DNA of 64,000 nt from Acinetobacter gerneri DSM 14967 = CIP 107464 = MTCC 9824 (GCF_000368565.1 NZ_KB849539.1:64381-128380); one strand, 5' to 3'; counted from the first letter of the stretch, positions 9,932 to 19,152 are shown. Numbers and translations: made by a program. The notes: a model not told the origin generated them from the letters alone.

Positions 9932-9958
9932 TTACCTTCTGTATTTTTTTGTTATGAT
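9932..9958 (+). promoter_or_regulatory. Possible tRNA-Arg promoter
   Basis: TATGAT at 9953-9958, 14 bp before the tRNA 5' end, with TTTACC 15 bp upstream. The -10 is good; the -35 spacing is short. Confidence 0.45.
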
Positions 9959-9972
9959 GTGCGAGCTTAATT

Positions 9973-10048
9973 GCGCCTATAGCTTAACTGGATAGAGTAC
10001 AGGTTTCCGAAGCCTGTGGAGTGGGTTCGAGTCCCGCTGGGCGCACCA
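9973..10048 (+). tRNA. tRNA-Arg (anticodon CCG)
   Basis: A 76-nt cloverleaf including an encoded CCA. The acceptor stem GCGCCTA/TGGGCGC has one wobble pair and discriminator A. The anticodon arm is CAGGT-TTCCGAA-GCCTG, giving anticodon CCG (reads CGG). The T-arm has GGTTCGAGTCC. It stands alone between yadG and a dispersed repeat. Confidence 0.95.
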
Positions 10049-10227
10049 TCTTGATGTTGTGTTAAAAAAGATCATAATTTTAGATATATAATATTGTTTA
10101 TACTCATATTTTTTCAAATTCTGTCATGATTATTTTTGTATTTTACGGTGCTTTGCAATACTCAATATTTTATAAAAATGCATCATAAAGAGACCTATAT
10201 CGTTTTGACGATTATTTAATTCTTAAA

Positions 10228-10511
10228 AGATTAGACTTCTTTCATAAATTAAACAATGATCAGGTATTTGGGTGAAAAGTATTATACAGTCACATTTGCC
10301 GTGAGTATTTTAATTTAATTTGCGTAGACAATCTTTCTTACTTTGTTTTCGGACAAAGTAAGCAAAACCATTGTCGAACAAATGGGCATACATCCCTGTA
10401 GCCCTTGTTCGACGGACGGCATCCTGCCTTAGTTGCAAATTTTATTATGTTTAGAAGCAACATGATTAGAGTATAAATTTGAGCAAAATATAACTTATAC
10501 AAGAACTCTAT
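10228..10511 (-). repeat. Dispersed intergenic repeat, copy B (inverted relative to copy A)
   Basis: The reverse complement aligns by eye over its full length with 6158-6456. It holds two short inverted repeats, CTTACTTTGT/ACAAAGTAAG and GTCGAACAA/TTGTTCGAC, followed by GACGGCATCCTGCCTT. Copies A and B face each other across yadGH, queF and the tRNA gene. Confidence 0.75.
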
Positions 10512-10620
10512 TAATCTAAGCAACAACCCTAGCCTAAAAATATATTGTAAATATAATACTTAGGATATTTAAGTCAGATCATTTGAGTATAGACTAGGGG
10601 TGATTAATCATTTTAAATTG

Positions 10621-10700
10621 TTCTCGCCATTCTCGCCATTCTCGCCATTCTCGCCATTCTCGCCATTCTCGCCATTCTCGCCATTCTCGCCATTCTCGCC
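10621..10700 (+). repeat. 9-bp tandem repeat, about 8.9 copies
   Basis: An uninterrupted run of the unit TTCTCGCCA. The last unit lacks its final A. It abuts a second dispersed motif (CAATTTTAGCCAAAAACGCA, 10720-10739) that recurs at 20921-20940. Confidence 0.95.
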
Positions 10701-10760
10701 TTCTGTGCTTTATTTGCGCAATTTTAGCCAAAAACGCAATTTAGTTGTGGAAGGCGAATA
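10690..10760 (+). repeat. Dispersed repeat type 2, copy 1
   Basis: TCTCGCC...GCTTTATTTGCGCAATTTTAGCC and the following AACGCAATTTAGTTGTGGAA recur with few changes at 20890-20960. No coding frame is supported here. Confidence 0.6.
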
Positions 10761-10795
10761 GAATATAAGTTAATAATAAAAATAGCTTTTTTAGA

Positions 10796-11135
10796 ACTAC
10801 ATACATTTAATATTGGCTTTTTTACTTTGATCATGCATTTTAACAAACTCGTTACGAATAGGTTTAATACCTTCATTTGCAGAATTAAATTGCCTATAAG
10901 TTATAAAGCAAACCATTAAGTTAAAAAGATCTTTTTCATAAGAGCAATTTGCTATGTTTAATTGTTCAATAGTTTTTGCATTTTGAATTTTATTTATATG
11001 ATAAGTCTTAACATTTTTTACTGTGATTTGAGCAATTTTTTAAGTTTTTGGTCATTTAGTTCTTCTGGTGGTATGAGGGGGATAACATCAGTGTTTAAAA
11101 AAGCACATCTATTTTTCCAAAATAATCCTTAATTT
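10796..11135 (-). pseudogene. Decayed gene fragment with frameshift
   Basis: On the minus strand one frame (about 11130 to 11035) reads ...NTDVIPLIPPEELNDQKLK and stops. The adjacent frame continues sensibly as KIAQITVKNVKTYHINKI... to a stop at 10796. Adding one A in the A-run near 11036-11040 would join them into about 110 residues. No start codon is found upstream because a stop precedes. Family not recognised. Likely the 3' remnant of a lost gene. Confidence 0.4.
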
Positions 11136-11333
11136 ATGCATAGCATAAATGAGATAAAAATAATAAAAAACTTATACATATGATATGTCTATTTAAATTT
11201 TTTTGTATAGTCGACTATATTTTTGGTATTGGTTTAATATAACTGTACAGCTAAATTTTAGTATGAAAAAAAAGGAATTATAGCAAAGTAGGGAATTTGA
11301 TATACCGTTTGTTGTTGTCAAAAGCCCATTTTA

Positions 11334-11373
11334 GGAGACGAAAATGAAACGATATTTATTTTTGATGGGGTAA
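11334..11373 (+). pseudogene. Possible 5' remnant of a lost gene
   Basis: A strong ribosome site (TAGGAGACGAAAATG) leads into an ATG at 11344. The frame opens like a signal peptide (MKRYLFLMG) but stops after nine codons. It sits in gene-poor DNA upstream of the secreted-protein cluster. Confidence 0.3.
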
Positions 11374-11555
11374 CAAGTGCTGGATGGATTGTCCAAAACA
11401 TATAGGCTTAGAAAAAACTAAGAAGAAAATTACAATCGAATCCTGTCTAGTATTATAAAATTGAATTTTCTGTTCTCCATCGCTTGGGTGGTTTTTTAGG
11501 TATTTTAAATGCTACATTTAATCAATGAATAAAAGATCAAAATAAGTGATACCTG

Positions 11556-12209
11556 ATGAAAAAATTAAATGTAATCTTGTTTACATTGGCTTTTTGCTTT
11601 GGTTCAAATATCCAAGCCCAAGACGTTCAGAATGTTAAAAATGATTTAATTTTAGTTGGTTGGGCTAGAACACCAGACATTATTTTTAAGAATGAAATGC
11701 TAAAAGACTATGATCGGGATATTTCAATTAGTTTCCAAACAGATTCTAATGGTAAGGTTACTCAAGCTAAAGTAAGTAAAAGCAGTGGGTTGGATGATTT
11801 AGATAATTTAGCTTTACGAGCTGTACTAAAATCACGACTGAAAATGTCGAATGAGCAGGGTATAAAAGTATATCAGCCAATATCATCAGTACAAAAGTTT
11901 GACTTTAAAGCTTCTAGAGACCCAAAATTTGCAATTAAACCAATGATTGATGTCAAAAATTCAGATTTGGATGGAGAGTCGCGATCATTAAATATTTATT
12001 TAGAAGCAAATGAGAGTGGAAAACTGACCAAGGCTAAAATTACTAAAAGTAGTGGCTTAAGTAAATTGGATGATTATGTTTTAAATCAATTTAAAGAAAC
12101 TGCAAGTTTTCAACCTTTAATCATTAATGGCAAGCTCCTGCCCATTAAAATGACAAAGGAATATTATTTCCCCTTCAATACTGCTGATGACGAGGATTGT
12201 GGATGCTAG
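11556..12209 (+). CDS. Secreted protein with two TonB/TolA-C-like repeats
   Basis: 217 residues with a signal peptide ending near SNIQA. It contains two copies of a TonB-C-like module: ISISFQTDSNGKVTQAKVSKSSGLDDLD (about residues 52-80) and LNIYLEANESGKLTKAKITKSSGLSKLD (about residues 145-172), each followed by a helix. The pattern 'x-G-K-V-x-x-A-x-(V/I)-x-K-S-S-G-x-x-x-L-D' is typical of energy-transducer C-terminal domains. There is no transmembrane anchor, proline-rich spacer or ExbBD partner, so a role as a true TonB is doubtful. It ends with a CGC tail. It heads a small cluster of secreted proteins. Confidence 0.75.
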   Translation: MKKLNVILFTLAFCFGSNIQAQDVQNVKNDLILVGWARTPDIIFKNEMLKDYDRDISISFQTDSNGKVTQAKVSKSSGLDDLDNLALRAVLKSRLKMSNEQGIKVYQPISSVQKFDFKASRDPKFAIKPMIDVKNSDLDGESRSLNIYLEANESGKLTKAKITKSSGLSKLDDYVLNQFKETASFQPLIINGKLLPIKMTKEYYFPFNTADDEDCGC

Positions 12210-12244
12210 AGGAAACAAAATATTCAGAAATGAAAATGATCATC

Positions 12245-12706
12245 ATGAAAAAAATAATATTAGGATTAACAGTTGGGTTATTATCTTTTAGTTCATATTC
12301 TAGTGAGCTTAAGTGTTCAGAATCTTACGATATATTTCAGGGAATTATTAAAGGTGTTTTTGATGTTAGAAAAAATGGTAATTTAAAACAAATCAAAGCA
12401 CATAATGAACGCTATGGCTACACAGCGTTATTTAAAGAGAATCACCCAGGACAATTATATTGGTATGGTTGGAGGGATGAGAGAGAACACGATGCATTAC
12501 TTCTTCATGCCTCTGATGAGATTAAGATTGGTAAATCTAAAGAGCATAGAACAACGCTTCTCAAACCTAAGGCAGATTTCATTTCAAGTGTTGGTGAGGT
12601 ATGCATCATTCCCATGTACTTCTCTGTAAATTATGATGGGAAACGCTCTGGAAGCCTAACGGATGTTTTTTTTGTAAGAGATATTCATAGCAAATACTGG
12701 AAATGA
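12245..12706 (+). pseudogene. Damaged copy of a duplicated secreted protein
   Basis: 153 residues from ATGAAAAAAATAATA (12245) with a signal peptide ending near SYSS. It is similar throughout to the complete paralogue at 12876-13574: a shared start MKKII, then KNGNLKQIKAHNERYGY versus ENGTIKQVLDFNEQYDY, KPKADFISSVGEVCIIP versus KPKANFISSVGEVCVIP, and FVRD. It stops after SKYWK. The downstream DNA (12708-12791) still encodes EFFPDLPKRIK in another frame, matching the paralogue's EFFPDFPKSIK. An internal deletion with frameshift has therefore removed the C-terminus. Confidence 0.65.
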
Positions 12707-12875
12707 GTCAGAAGAGGTGATGGATGAGTTTTTCCCAGATCTTCCAAAGCGAATCAAAATGAAACTTTCAAAAATTAAAATGTATAATTAAATTTTGACT
12801 CGCCTGCTAAGGTGGTTTTTAATCTAATGATTAACATTATTTGATATTTTAAAAACTTAATAAATGGATGATTTT

Positions 12876-13574
12876 ATGAAAAAAATAATATTGATTATGT
12901 TGTTGATGTCTACTCATTCTTTTGCCGAAAACTTAAAGTGCCTAAACTCATATGAAACTTTAAGAAATATTCAAGATGAAGGCATAAATATTTTAGAAAA
13001 TGGAACTATAAAACAAGTTCTTGATTTTAATGAGCAGTATGATTATGCAAATTTATATAAAAATAAGCATCCAGGAAAAGGGTATTGGATGGATGATTGG
13101 GTAGATGATGATATTGCTAAAACCTCTCTTATTGTACTGGCTACTAGCGTTAAAAGCGGCAAGTTTAAAATTATTAACTACACACTAAATAAACCTAAAG
13201 CGAATTTTATATCAAGCGTAGGTGAAGTTTGTGTAATACCAGTGCAATCAACTGGCATCTATTATGATGAAGAAGGAACAACGAATGCTGATATTATTTT
13301 TGTAAGAGATTTAAAAAGTAATCTGTGGCGAATATATTCATATTATGGAAGCGAAAGAAAAGAATATTTTAATGAATTTTTCCCTGATTTCCCAAAATCT
13401 ATAAAGCTTTCAGCATCTTCAACCATTTATAAATCTGGACATAAATTAACATCAATTGATGTAGCGCAAAAAATGTTTAAGGATATGGGGGTGGAAATGC
13501 CGCCCGAAGTTTTAATTAATTTACAAAAAAGCGAAAAGGAAGCTGAAGCAAGAAAGAAATTGAATGGTTTTTAA
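12876..13574 (+). CDS. Secreted hypothetical protein (complete paralogue)
   Basis: 232 residues with a signal peptide (ends near HSFA). It has two conserved Cys (LKCLNSYE and GEVCVIP). Function not recognised. The start at 12876 is preferred over ATG 12864 because the signal peptide begins at MKKIILIMLL, and the paralogue starts the same way. It lies directly downstream of its damaged copy and upstream of the IS element. Inference: tandem duplication of a lineage-specific periplasmic protein. Confidence 0.7.
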   Translation: MKKIILIMLLMSTHSFAENLKCLNSYETLRNIQDEGINILENGTIKQVLDFNEQYDYANLYKNKHPGKGYWMDDWVDDDIAKTSLIVLATSVKSGKFKIINYTLNKPKANFISSVGEVCVIPVQSTGIYYDEEGTTNADIIFVRDLKSNLWRIYSYYGSERKEYFNEFFPDFPKSIKLSASSTIYKSGHKLTSIDVAQKMFKDMGVEMPPEVLINLQKSEKEAEARKKLNGF

Positions 13575-13673
13575 AATAGCTAAAAAGTATTTGAAATGTG
13601 CAACGAAATAGCGATATTTTACATAGCGTATTGGGTTGCACTGTATTTTAGAGTTATTCAAATAATCATAAGT

Positions 13674-14868
13674 TGTATTAGTTCCGACTTGATCTGACAC
13701 AGGTCTTGAAAAAGAGAAAGTTACCCGTTTTGATAAAGGTGTCGAATCTAAACAAAACAAAGGTAACTTTCTATGATGCATACTAGCAATCAAATCATTA
13801 AACACAAAGTGGGCTTACTCAATTTAGCTGAAGAACTTCAAAATGTTTCCAGAGCTTGTAAAGTGATGGGCGTATCTAGAGATACATTCTATCGCTATCA
13901 AGAACTCACCGAATCAGGTGATATGGATGCATTGATCAATAAATCCAAACGTGTACCTAATTTAAAAAATCGAGTTGATGATCATATCGAAAAAGCCGTT
14001 ATTGATTATGCCATTCAATACCCTGCATACGGACAACACAGAACAAGTAATGAACTACGTAAACAAGGTGTTTTTGTATCAGGCAGTGGAGTTCGATCTA
14101 TTTGGCTTCGCCATGATCTAGAGAACTTTAAAAAGCGACTCAAGGCATTAGCAGCTAAAGTTGCTCAAGAAGGTATTCAGCTGAATGATCAGCAAATAGC
14201 TGCATTGGAGCGTAAACATGAAGATGATATTGCATGTGGTGAAATTGAAACAGCTCATCCAGGCTATTTAGGTTCACAAGACACTTTCTATGTCGGTAAT
14301 TTAAAGGGCGTGGGGCGTATCTACCAACAGACATTTATTGATACTTATAGCAAGATCGTACACTGCAAACTTTACACAACAAAGACACCAATTACTTGCG
14401 CTGATTTATTAAATGATCGTGTCCTGCCTTTTTATCAGTCACAAGGTTTACCAATGCTTCGAATTCTGACAGATAGAGGAACGGAATATTGCGGAAAGAT
14501 AGAACATCATGATTATGAATTATATTTAGCAGTCAATGATATAGACCATACAAAGACGAAAGCTGCATCCCCACAAACCAATGGTATATGTGAACGCTTC
14601 CATAAAACAATTTTACAGGAGTTTTATCAAATCACCTTCAGGAAGAAACTTTATAGTTCGCTGGAAGATTTACAAATAGACCTAGACGAATGGTTAAAGT
14701 TTTATAATACTGAACGAACCCATCAGGGCAAAATGTGCAATGGTCGAACACCATTTGAAACATTGCTTGATGGAAAACGAATTTGGGCTGAGAAGAATTT
14801 AGCTCAAATTTAAACTGACAGTCACTATTAAAAATGGGTAACTGTCAGATCAGGTCTGAGCTAGTACA
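13674..14868 (+). mobile_element. Complete IS481-like insertion sequence with 7-bp target duplication
   Basis: The ends form terminal inverted repeats beginning TGTAYTAGYTC and continuing GACYTGATCTGACA (about 26 bp, four mismatches). The seven bases just outside each end are identical: CATAAGT at 13667-13673 and 14869-14875. Length is 1195 bp with one transposase gene. The TGT start and single long ORF fit the IS481 family. Intact ends and target duplication indicate a recent, probably still functional insertion. Confidence 0.92.
13773..14813 (+). CDS. IS481-like DDE transposase
   Basis: 346 residues. An N-terminal helix-turn-helix (ACKVMGVSRDTFYRY) is followed by an integrase-core fold. 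DDE residues are visible: D in TFIDTYSKIVHC, D in ILTDRGTEYCG, and E in NGICERFHKTI. The C-terminus FYNTERTHQGKMCNGRTPFE matches the usual end of IS481/IS3-type transposases. Full-length and unbroken. Confidence 0.92.
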   Translation: MMHTSNQIIKHKVGLLNLAEELQNVSRACKVMGVSRDTFYRYQELTESGDMDALINKSKRVPNLKNRVDDHIEKAVIDYAIQYPAYGQHRTSNELRKQGVFVSGSGVRSIWLRHDLENFKKRLKALAAKVAQEGIQLNDQQIAALERKHEDDIACGEIETAHPGYLGSQDTFYVGNLKGVGRIYQQTFIDTYSKIVHCKLYTTKTPITCADLLNDRVLPFYQSQGLPMLRILTDRGTEYCGKIEHHDYELYLAVNDIDHTKTKAASPQTNGICERFHKTILQEFYQITFRKKLYSSLEDLQIDLDEWLKFYNTERTHQGKMCNGRTPFETLLDGKRIWAEKNLAQI

Positions 14869-14915
14869 CATAAGTAAAATAATCAAGTAAGAATCATTAT
14901 TCTTGATTTAATTGC

Positions 14916-16079
14916 TCATTCACTGAGTAAAGTACTCCAATATTCTGCTTTTTTCGGATCTTTTGGGATACCGATACCTTCATCATAAATTCTGACCAGA
15001 TGTTGTTGTGCTTCGCGACTACCATTCTCAGCAGCCAATTTGTAATATTTGAATGCTAAAAAATTATTAGATTTAGTTTCTATTCCCTCTGAATAAAGTT
15101 TGGCTAACTCAAGTTGGCTCGAAATATTCTCTAAATCGCTACCTTTTTTAAACCATTCAATGGCTTTTTTTACATCTTTAGATCGCCCTTCGCCATATAG
15201 AAATAAATTACCTAGATTGTAATGTGCAGCAGGATTTTTGAGTGCAGCGCTTTTGGACAGCCATTCATAGGCTTTTTGATAATCAATATTTTCATCTGTG
15301 TCGCCTGTGGAATAGAACACGCCTAAATCATTCATGGCATCATCATGACCTTGTTCGGCAGCTTGTAGTAAATACTTCTGAGCCAAGACATCATTGACTT
15401 GAATTTCATTAAAACCATAGAGATAGAAATCGCCTAGTCGAAACTGTGCTTCACTACTATTTTGCTCAGCTGCTTTTTTATACCAATATTCCGATTTTTT
15501 TGCATTTTGATCAAAGCCGTCATAGCAACCTGTACGGAAATAATCAGCTAAAGTTAATTGCGCTTCCAAATAACCATTATTGGCAGATTTTTCAAACCAT
15601 TTTAATGCTTGTTTGGGATCATAGCCTTTATAGCTATCTTCATGATAAATCACCGCTACGTTATTCTGTGCTAAAGGTAGCCCTAGATCGGCTGCCTTAC
15701 GAAACCATTTCATTGCGATATCATTGTCTTCTTTAACACCTAGTCCATGATCATAAAGATATCCAATACTATTCATACCGTAGAGATCACCCGCATTGGC
15801 TGCTTTTATCGCCCATTGCATGGCCAGTTGATTATCAAAAAAATGGCTGTCTTCATTCATATATATGCGTGCAAGTTGACCTTGTGATGCGGCATCACCT
15901 GCATTGGCTTGGGCAGATAAAATCTTAAAAGCATGATCAAGCTGTTGAGGATCATTTTTGGCAATTCCCACTTGATAGACATGAAGTGGATCCTCATAAG
16001 CAAAAGTTGCGGTATTTGCTGTCAATAATACACAACTTAAAATTGAGCTTATTAAAATATTTTTTATCATAATCATCAT
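14916..16079 (-). CDS. Sel1-repeat (SLR) periplasmic protein
   Basis: 387 residues. A signal peptide (ends near ATFA) is followed by about nine Sel1-like repeats of ~36 residues, with the consensus A...LG.LY..G.GV..D...A..W..KAA: for instance SIGYLYDHGLGVKEDNDIA and YNLGNLFLYGEGRSKDVKKA. Sel1 proteins are alpha/alpha solenoids that mediate protein contacts; the partner here is unknown. The start may be the ATG at 16079 or 16070. The IS element ends 47 bp beyond the stop codon, so the gene is intact. Confidence 0.85.
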   Translation of the reverse strand: MMIMIKNILISSILSCVLLTANTATFAYEDPLHVYQVGIAKNDPQQLDHAFKILSAQANAGDAASQGQLARIYMNEDSHFFDNQLAMQWAIKAANAGDLYGMNSIGYLYDHGLGVKEDNDIAMKWFRKAADLGLPLAQNNVAVIYHEDSYKGYDPKQALKWFEKSANNGYLEAQLTLADYFRTGCYDGFDQNAKKSEYWYKKAAEQNSSEAQFRLGDFYLYGFNEIQVNDVLAQKYLLQAAEQGHDDAMNDLGVFYSTGDTDENIDYQKAYEWLSKSAALKNPAAHYNLGNLFLYGEGRSKDVKKAIEWFKKGSDLENISSQLELAKLYSEGIETKSNNFLAFKYYKLAAENGSREAQQHLVRIYDEGIGIPKDPKKAEYWSTLLSE

Positions 16080-16352
16080 GTTAAAATTATAAAAATGTAT
16101 GGGAAGTATAGCAAAGAAGATTAAACCATCATAAATGTAGTTTTAAGTTTTTGTAATAAATAATGGTGTTCAAGGTACAAATATGCTTTAACGCGATAAA
16201 GTATTTGCAGAGGGCATGATAAATTAAATATTAAATGCAACGAAAAATAGCATAAGCAGTACTAGGTTAAACAACATAGTACTGTGTTTTTAATGCTCAT
16301 CTAAGCACGATAAAATGCCATTTTCCTGTCGAAAACTTATTAATTTAAATAT

Positions 16353-17405
16353 CTAAATTAATTGCTCAACCATTCTCCGAGCACGAACCAAACCTACATC
16401 AATATGAATTCCGACCATTTCAGAATTTTCAAATTGTTTTAAATTTTTATACTGATTTTCAATGACGACTTTATCTTCATCAAAAGTTAAACGTGTTTGT
16501 TCAATCACGACATTGGCGATATTTTCTCTGTCTATTTGAGGGTTTGTAGACATAGTCCAAAAATAATGGCAAGTGTCTTCAGTCTCAGGGGTGATTGCAT
16601 GAAAGCCCCGCATATTAAATCCATCACGATCAGGATTATCTAGGCTATCAGTACCGGCATTGATTGCACCTGTCCAAATCCGAATATGTGATACACGGAA
16701 ATCAATTTCTTGCCAGCGATCAATCTTCCCTGTAAATGGATAAGCCATACTATAAGTCGGAGGTGGTTCAGAATTTATCATGTGACGTTTCACGACCACT
16801 TGATCGTCATTTTGCGTGACTTTCATTTCAGCATTCATGTGAATTTTGGCATTACCACCAATTGTTTTTAAGTGCACATAAGCGAGGTGACTTAAATCCA
16901 TGAGATTATCATGGATTAATTGATAGGGTGCTTGATAATGATATACATCACCGTCGTATAAATAATCAGGATGATCGTGATATGGATAATCAGGTGGTTC
17001 AATATCCGCAATCTCTTGTCCAAAACTATACCAAAGCCATACCAAACCTTGTTTTTCAACAACGGTATACGCTTTAACTTTTGCCTTACTCGGTATTTTA
17101 TCTTGACCGGGAACTTCTACACATTGTCCTGTGCCATCATAAAGTAAACCGTGGTAGCCACAACGAACTCGACCATTTTCAAGTGTTCCACAGGAAAGCG
17201 GCATGCCACGATGGCAGCAACGATCTTCTAATGCTTGTACTTGACCATGTTCATCACGAAAGATAATCAGTGGAATATTGAGAACTTTCCTAGCAATCAT
17301 GTTTTGCTTAAGTTCTTTTGATAGTGCAATCACATACCATTGATTTTTAGGGAAAATACTCGGGTTGTTCTCTACTTTGATTTTCCGTTCTAGCGTATTC
17401 GTCAT
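16353..17405 (-). CDS. Rieske non-haem iron oxygenase (VanA-like)
   Basis: 350 residues. The Rieske [2Fe-2S] ligands are C-x-H in DRCCHRGMPL and C-x2-H in RCGYHGLLYD, 16 residues apart. The mononuclear iron site D-x2-H-x4-H is in MDLSHLAYVHL. The family includes vanillate O-demethylase oxygenase and related aromatic demethylases and hydroxylases; the substrate is unknown. No ferredoxin reductase gene is adjacent. The start at 17405 has AAGGA 7 bp upstream. The gene is divergent from a MarR regulator, and paired palindromes lie between them, suggesting direct control by that regulator. Confidence 0.88.
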   Translation of the reverse strand: MTNTLERKIKVENNPSIFPKNQWYVIALSKELKQNMIARKVLNIPLIIFRDEHGQVQALEDRCCHRGMPLSCGTLENGRVRCGYHGLLYDGTGQCVEVPGQDKIPSKAKVKAYTVVEKQGLVWLWYSFGQEIADIEPPDYPYHDHPDYLYDGDVYHYQAPYQLIHDNLMDLSHLAYVHLKTIGGNAKIHMNAEMKVTQNDDQVVVKRHMINSEPPPTYSMAYPFTGKIDRWQEIDFRVSHIRIWTGAINAGTDSLDNPDRDGFNMRGFHAITPETEDTCHYFWTMSTNPQIDRENIANVVIEQTRLTFDEDKVVIENQYKNLKQFENSEMVGIHIDVGLVRARRMVEQLI

Positions 17406-17524
17406 TTTCATATCCTTATATTTATCAATAAACTGTAGCGCTTTGTGATCTACAATTCATATCCATCCATCTATTTTAGTTTTGACTTCAACTGTTGTTG
17501 CTTAGCTCAAAAATAAGACAAAAT

Positions 17525-17561
17525 AGTTGTTAAGTCAACTATAATAGTTGCTAAATCAACT
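17525..17561. promoter_or_regulatory. Two MarR-type operator palindromes
   Basis: AGTTGTTAAGTCAACT (17525-17540) and AGTTGCTAAATCAACT (17546-17561) are near-identical 16-bp palindromes whose starts are 21 bp apart, about two helical turns. They lie between the divergent oxygenase and MarR genes, so dimers would bind the same face and could repress both. Confidence 0.7.
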
Positions 17562-17615
17562 TATGATATTTTTAAATATGCTATGATTTTAAAAATTTCA
17601 ATTTCTTATATTTCA

Positions 17616-18098
17616 ATGAACAATAATCCAAGATTAGAACTTGATCGTTATATTCCTGCGTTAATTACTTTTTTTGCTAACAAAATGTCTGTTGGCGCAT
17701 CGCAAATTTATGCACAGCTTTTTCAAATCAATGTGATTGAATGGCGCATCATATCGATGTTAGCGGTTGAGCCAAATATTTCGGCGAGTCGTATCAGTCA
17801 AATTATTGGTTTAGACAAAGGGGCAGTAAGCCGAGCTATCGCAAAGCTGAGTGCGGAAAACTATGTCAAAATTACCCCAGATCAAAAGGATGCACGTGCG
17901 ACACGTATTTCTTTAACAGAAGAGGGGCTGAAATTACATGATCGTGTGTATAAGGTCGCGATGGATCGTGAACAGGCGATATTTAATGTGCTTGCTGAAG
18001 AGGACCAAGAACATTTAATTCGTATCTTAAATATTTTAAATGCCAATATTGTAGAAACAAATGAATTGCTCAACGAGAAATATTTAAATAAAGGTTAA
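17616..18098 (+). CDS. MarR family transcriptional regulator
   Basis: About 160 residues. A winged helix-turn-helix covers the middle: EWRIISMLAVEPNISASRISQIIGLDKGAVSRAIAKL, then the wing KDARATRISLTEEG. MarR proteins are dimeric repressors often released by phenolic ligands, which fits the neighbouring aromatic oxygenase. Start uncertain: ATG 17616 gives the usual family N-terminus, ATG 17583 adds 11 residues; neither has a clear Shine-Dalgarno. Two palindromes lie just upstream. Confidence 0.88.
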   Translation: MNNNPRLELDRYIPALITFFANKMSVGASQIYAQLFQINVIEWRIISMLAVEPNISASRISQIIGLDKGAVSRAIAKLSAENYVKITPDQKDARATRISLTEEGLKLHDRVYKVAMDREQAIFNVLAEEDQEHLIRILNILNANIVETNELLNEKYLNKG

Positions 18099-18354
18099 TG
18101 TATACAGTATCTCAATGATCTTTTTAGGATTGCGAGCTGTTTAGATAAACTTATAACGTGAGACCAAACGCATTGTGATTTATGGCTTATTTCAAATGAT
18201 AAATTGACTAATTTAATCGTAAAGTTGTGTCTAAATCGTTAAGTAATTTATCTTTTAATGATGCTTATGACTTAGGCAGATTTTTGCTGTAACTTAATTG
18301 TCATGATGAGTTGTTAGGGTAAAACTTATTACGAATCACAATTGGCAAATCATT

Positions 18355-18579
18355 ATGGATACGAATTTAAAAGAACTAAATAAACTTATTGAAGAATTTG
18401 AAAAAGATGGGCAAGAGCCAAAAAAGTTGATTATTGGCTATAAAACCTATGCATCGTTGATGAGTGATAACAAGTTTGCAGATAAAGTCACGAAAGATAG
18501 CAAAGATACGATGGTGAGATATTACAAAGGTATAAAAATAAAAATGGTGACTGAAAAGCATTATTTAGAAATCAAGTAG
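18355..18579 (+). CDS. Small hypothetical protein, 74 aa
   Basis: A charged helical N-terminus (LKELNKLIEEFEKDGQEPKK) is followed by a compact beta-rich half ending VRYYKGIKIKMVTEKHYLEIK. Not recognised. The regular composition and full open frame support a real gene, but the context (two long AT-rich gaps) says little. Confidence 0.55.
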   Translation: MDTNLKELNKLIEEFEKDGQEPKKLIIGYKTYASLMSDNKFADKVTKDSKDTMVRYYKGIKIKMVTEKHYLEIK

Positions 18580-19152
18580 AGGGCAGTCTAGGATTATTTA
18601 AAAACAATCATTTCTAATACAAATAAGCTGCTAAAGTTTAATTTTAGATCTTTTGTGATGGGTAGAAATTTTTTTATCCATTTTTAGCGGATAAATTATA
18701 ATAATTTTAATTGAAATTTTAACGATAAATTAAGGTTTGTATTTTTAGTAAAATACATAAAGATATTAAATGCCAATCAAGAATTTTAAACATTTTGTTT
18801 ATATAAATTTAATAGTAATTTTAATATAATTAAATTATAAATAAATCATTATTATGTAATTGAATTTATTGATATTTAATATGGTTTGACATATAAAATA
18901 AGTGATGGGTAAAAATTGGGCATGGAATCATGACCACGATCGAAATTCTTGTTACATCCACTTTGTTTTTTATATTAATGTTTATAATTCATGAGTTTGC
19001 TAAGTTAAGAGCATTAACATTTTACTAAATTACTCCTAAAATGGTTATTCCTGAGTGAATTGCTTGGTTTTTTATTGTGGCAGATTTTGTTATTACTATT
19101 TAATTTACATAATGATAATTTAAATATTAACTTTACAATTATTAAAACGTTT
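18580..19152. other. AT-rich gap with one possible micro-ORF
   Basis: A 32-codon frame (18930-19028, +) would encode a single membrane helix (TLFFILMFIIHEFAK). No clear ribosome site, so it is not called as a gene. Nothing else is seen. Confidence 0.3.

Noticed and set aside
10561..10700. Possible CRISPR array at the 9-bp repeats
   Set aside because: Units are contiguous with no spacers, far shorter than CRISPR repeats, and no cas genes are present.
18930..19028. 32-codon membrane peptide frame
   Set aside because: No clear ribosome site and too short to judge; mentioned only as part of the gap.
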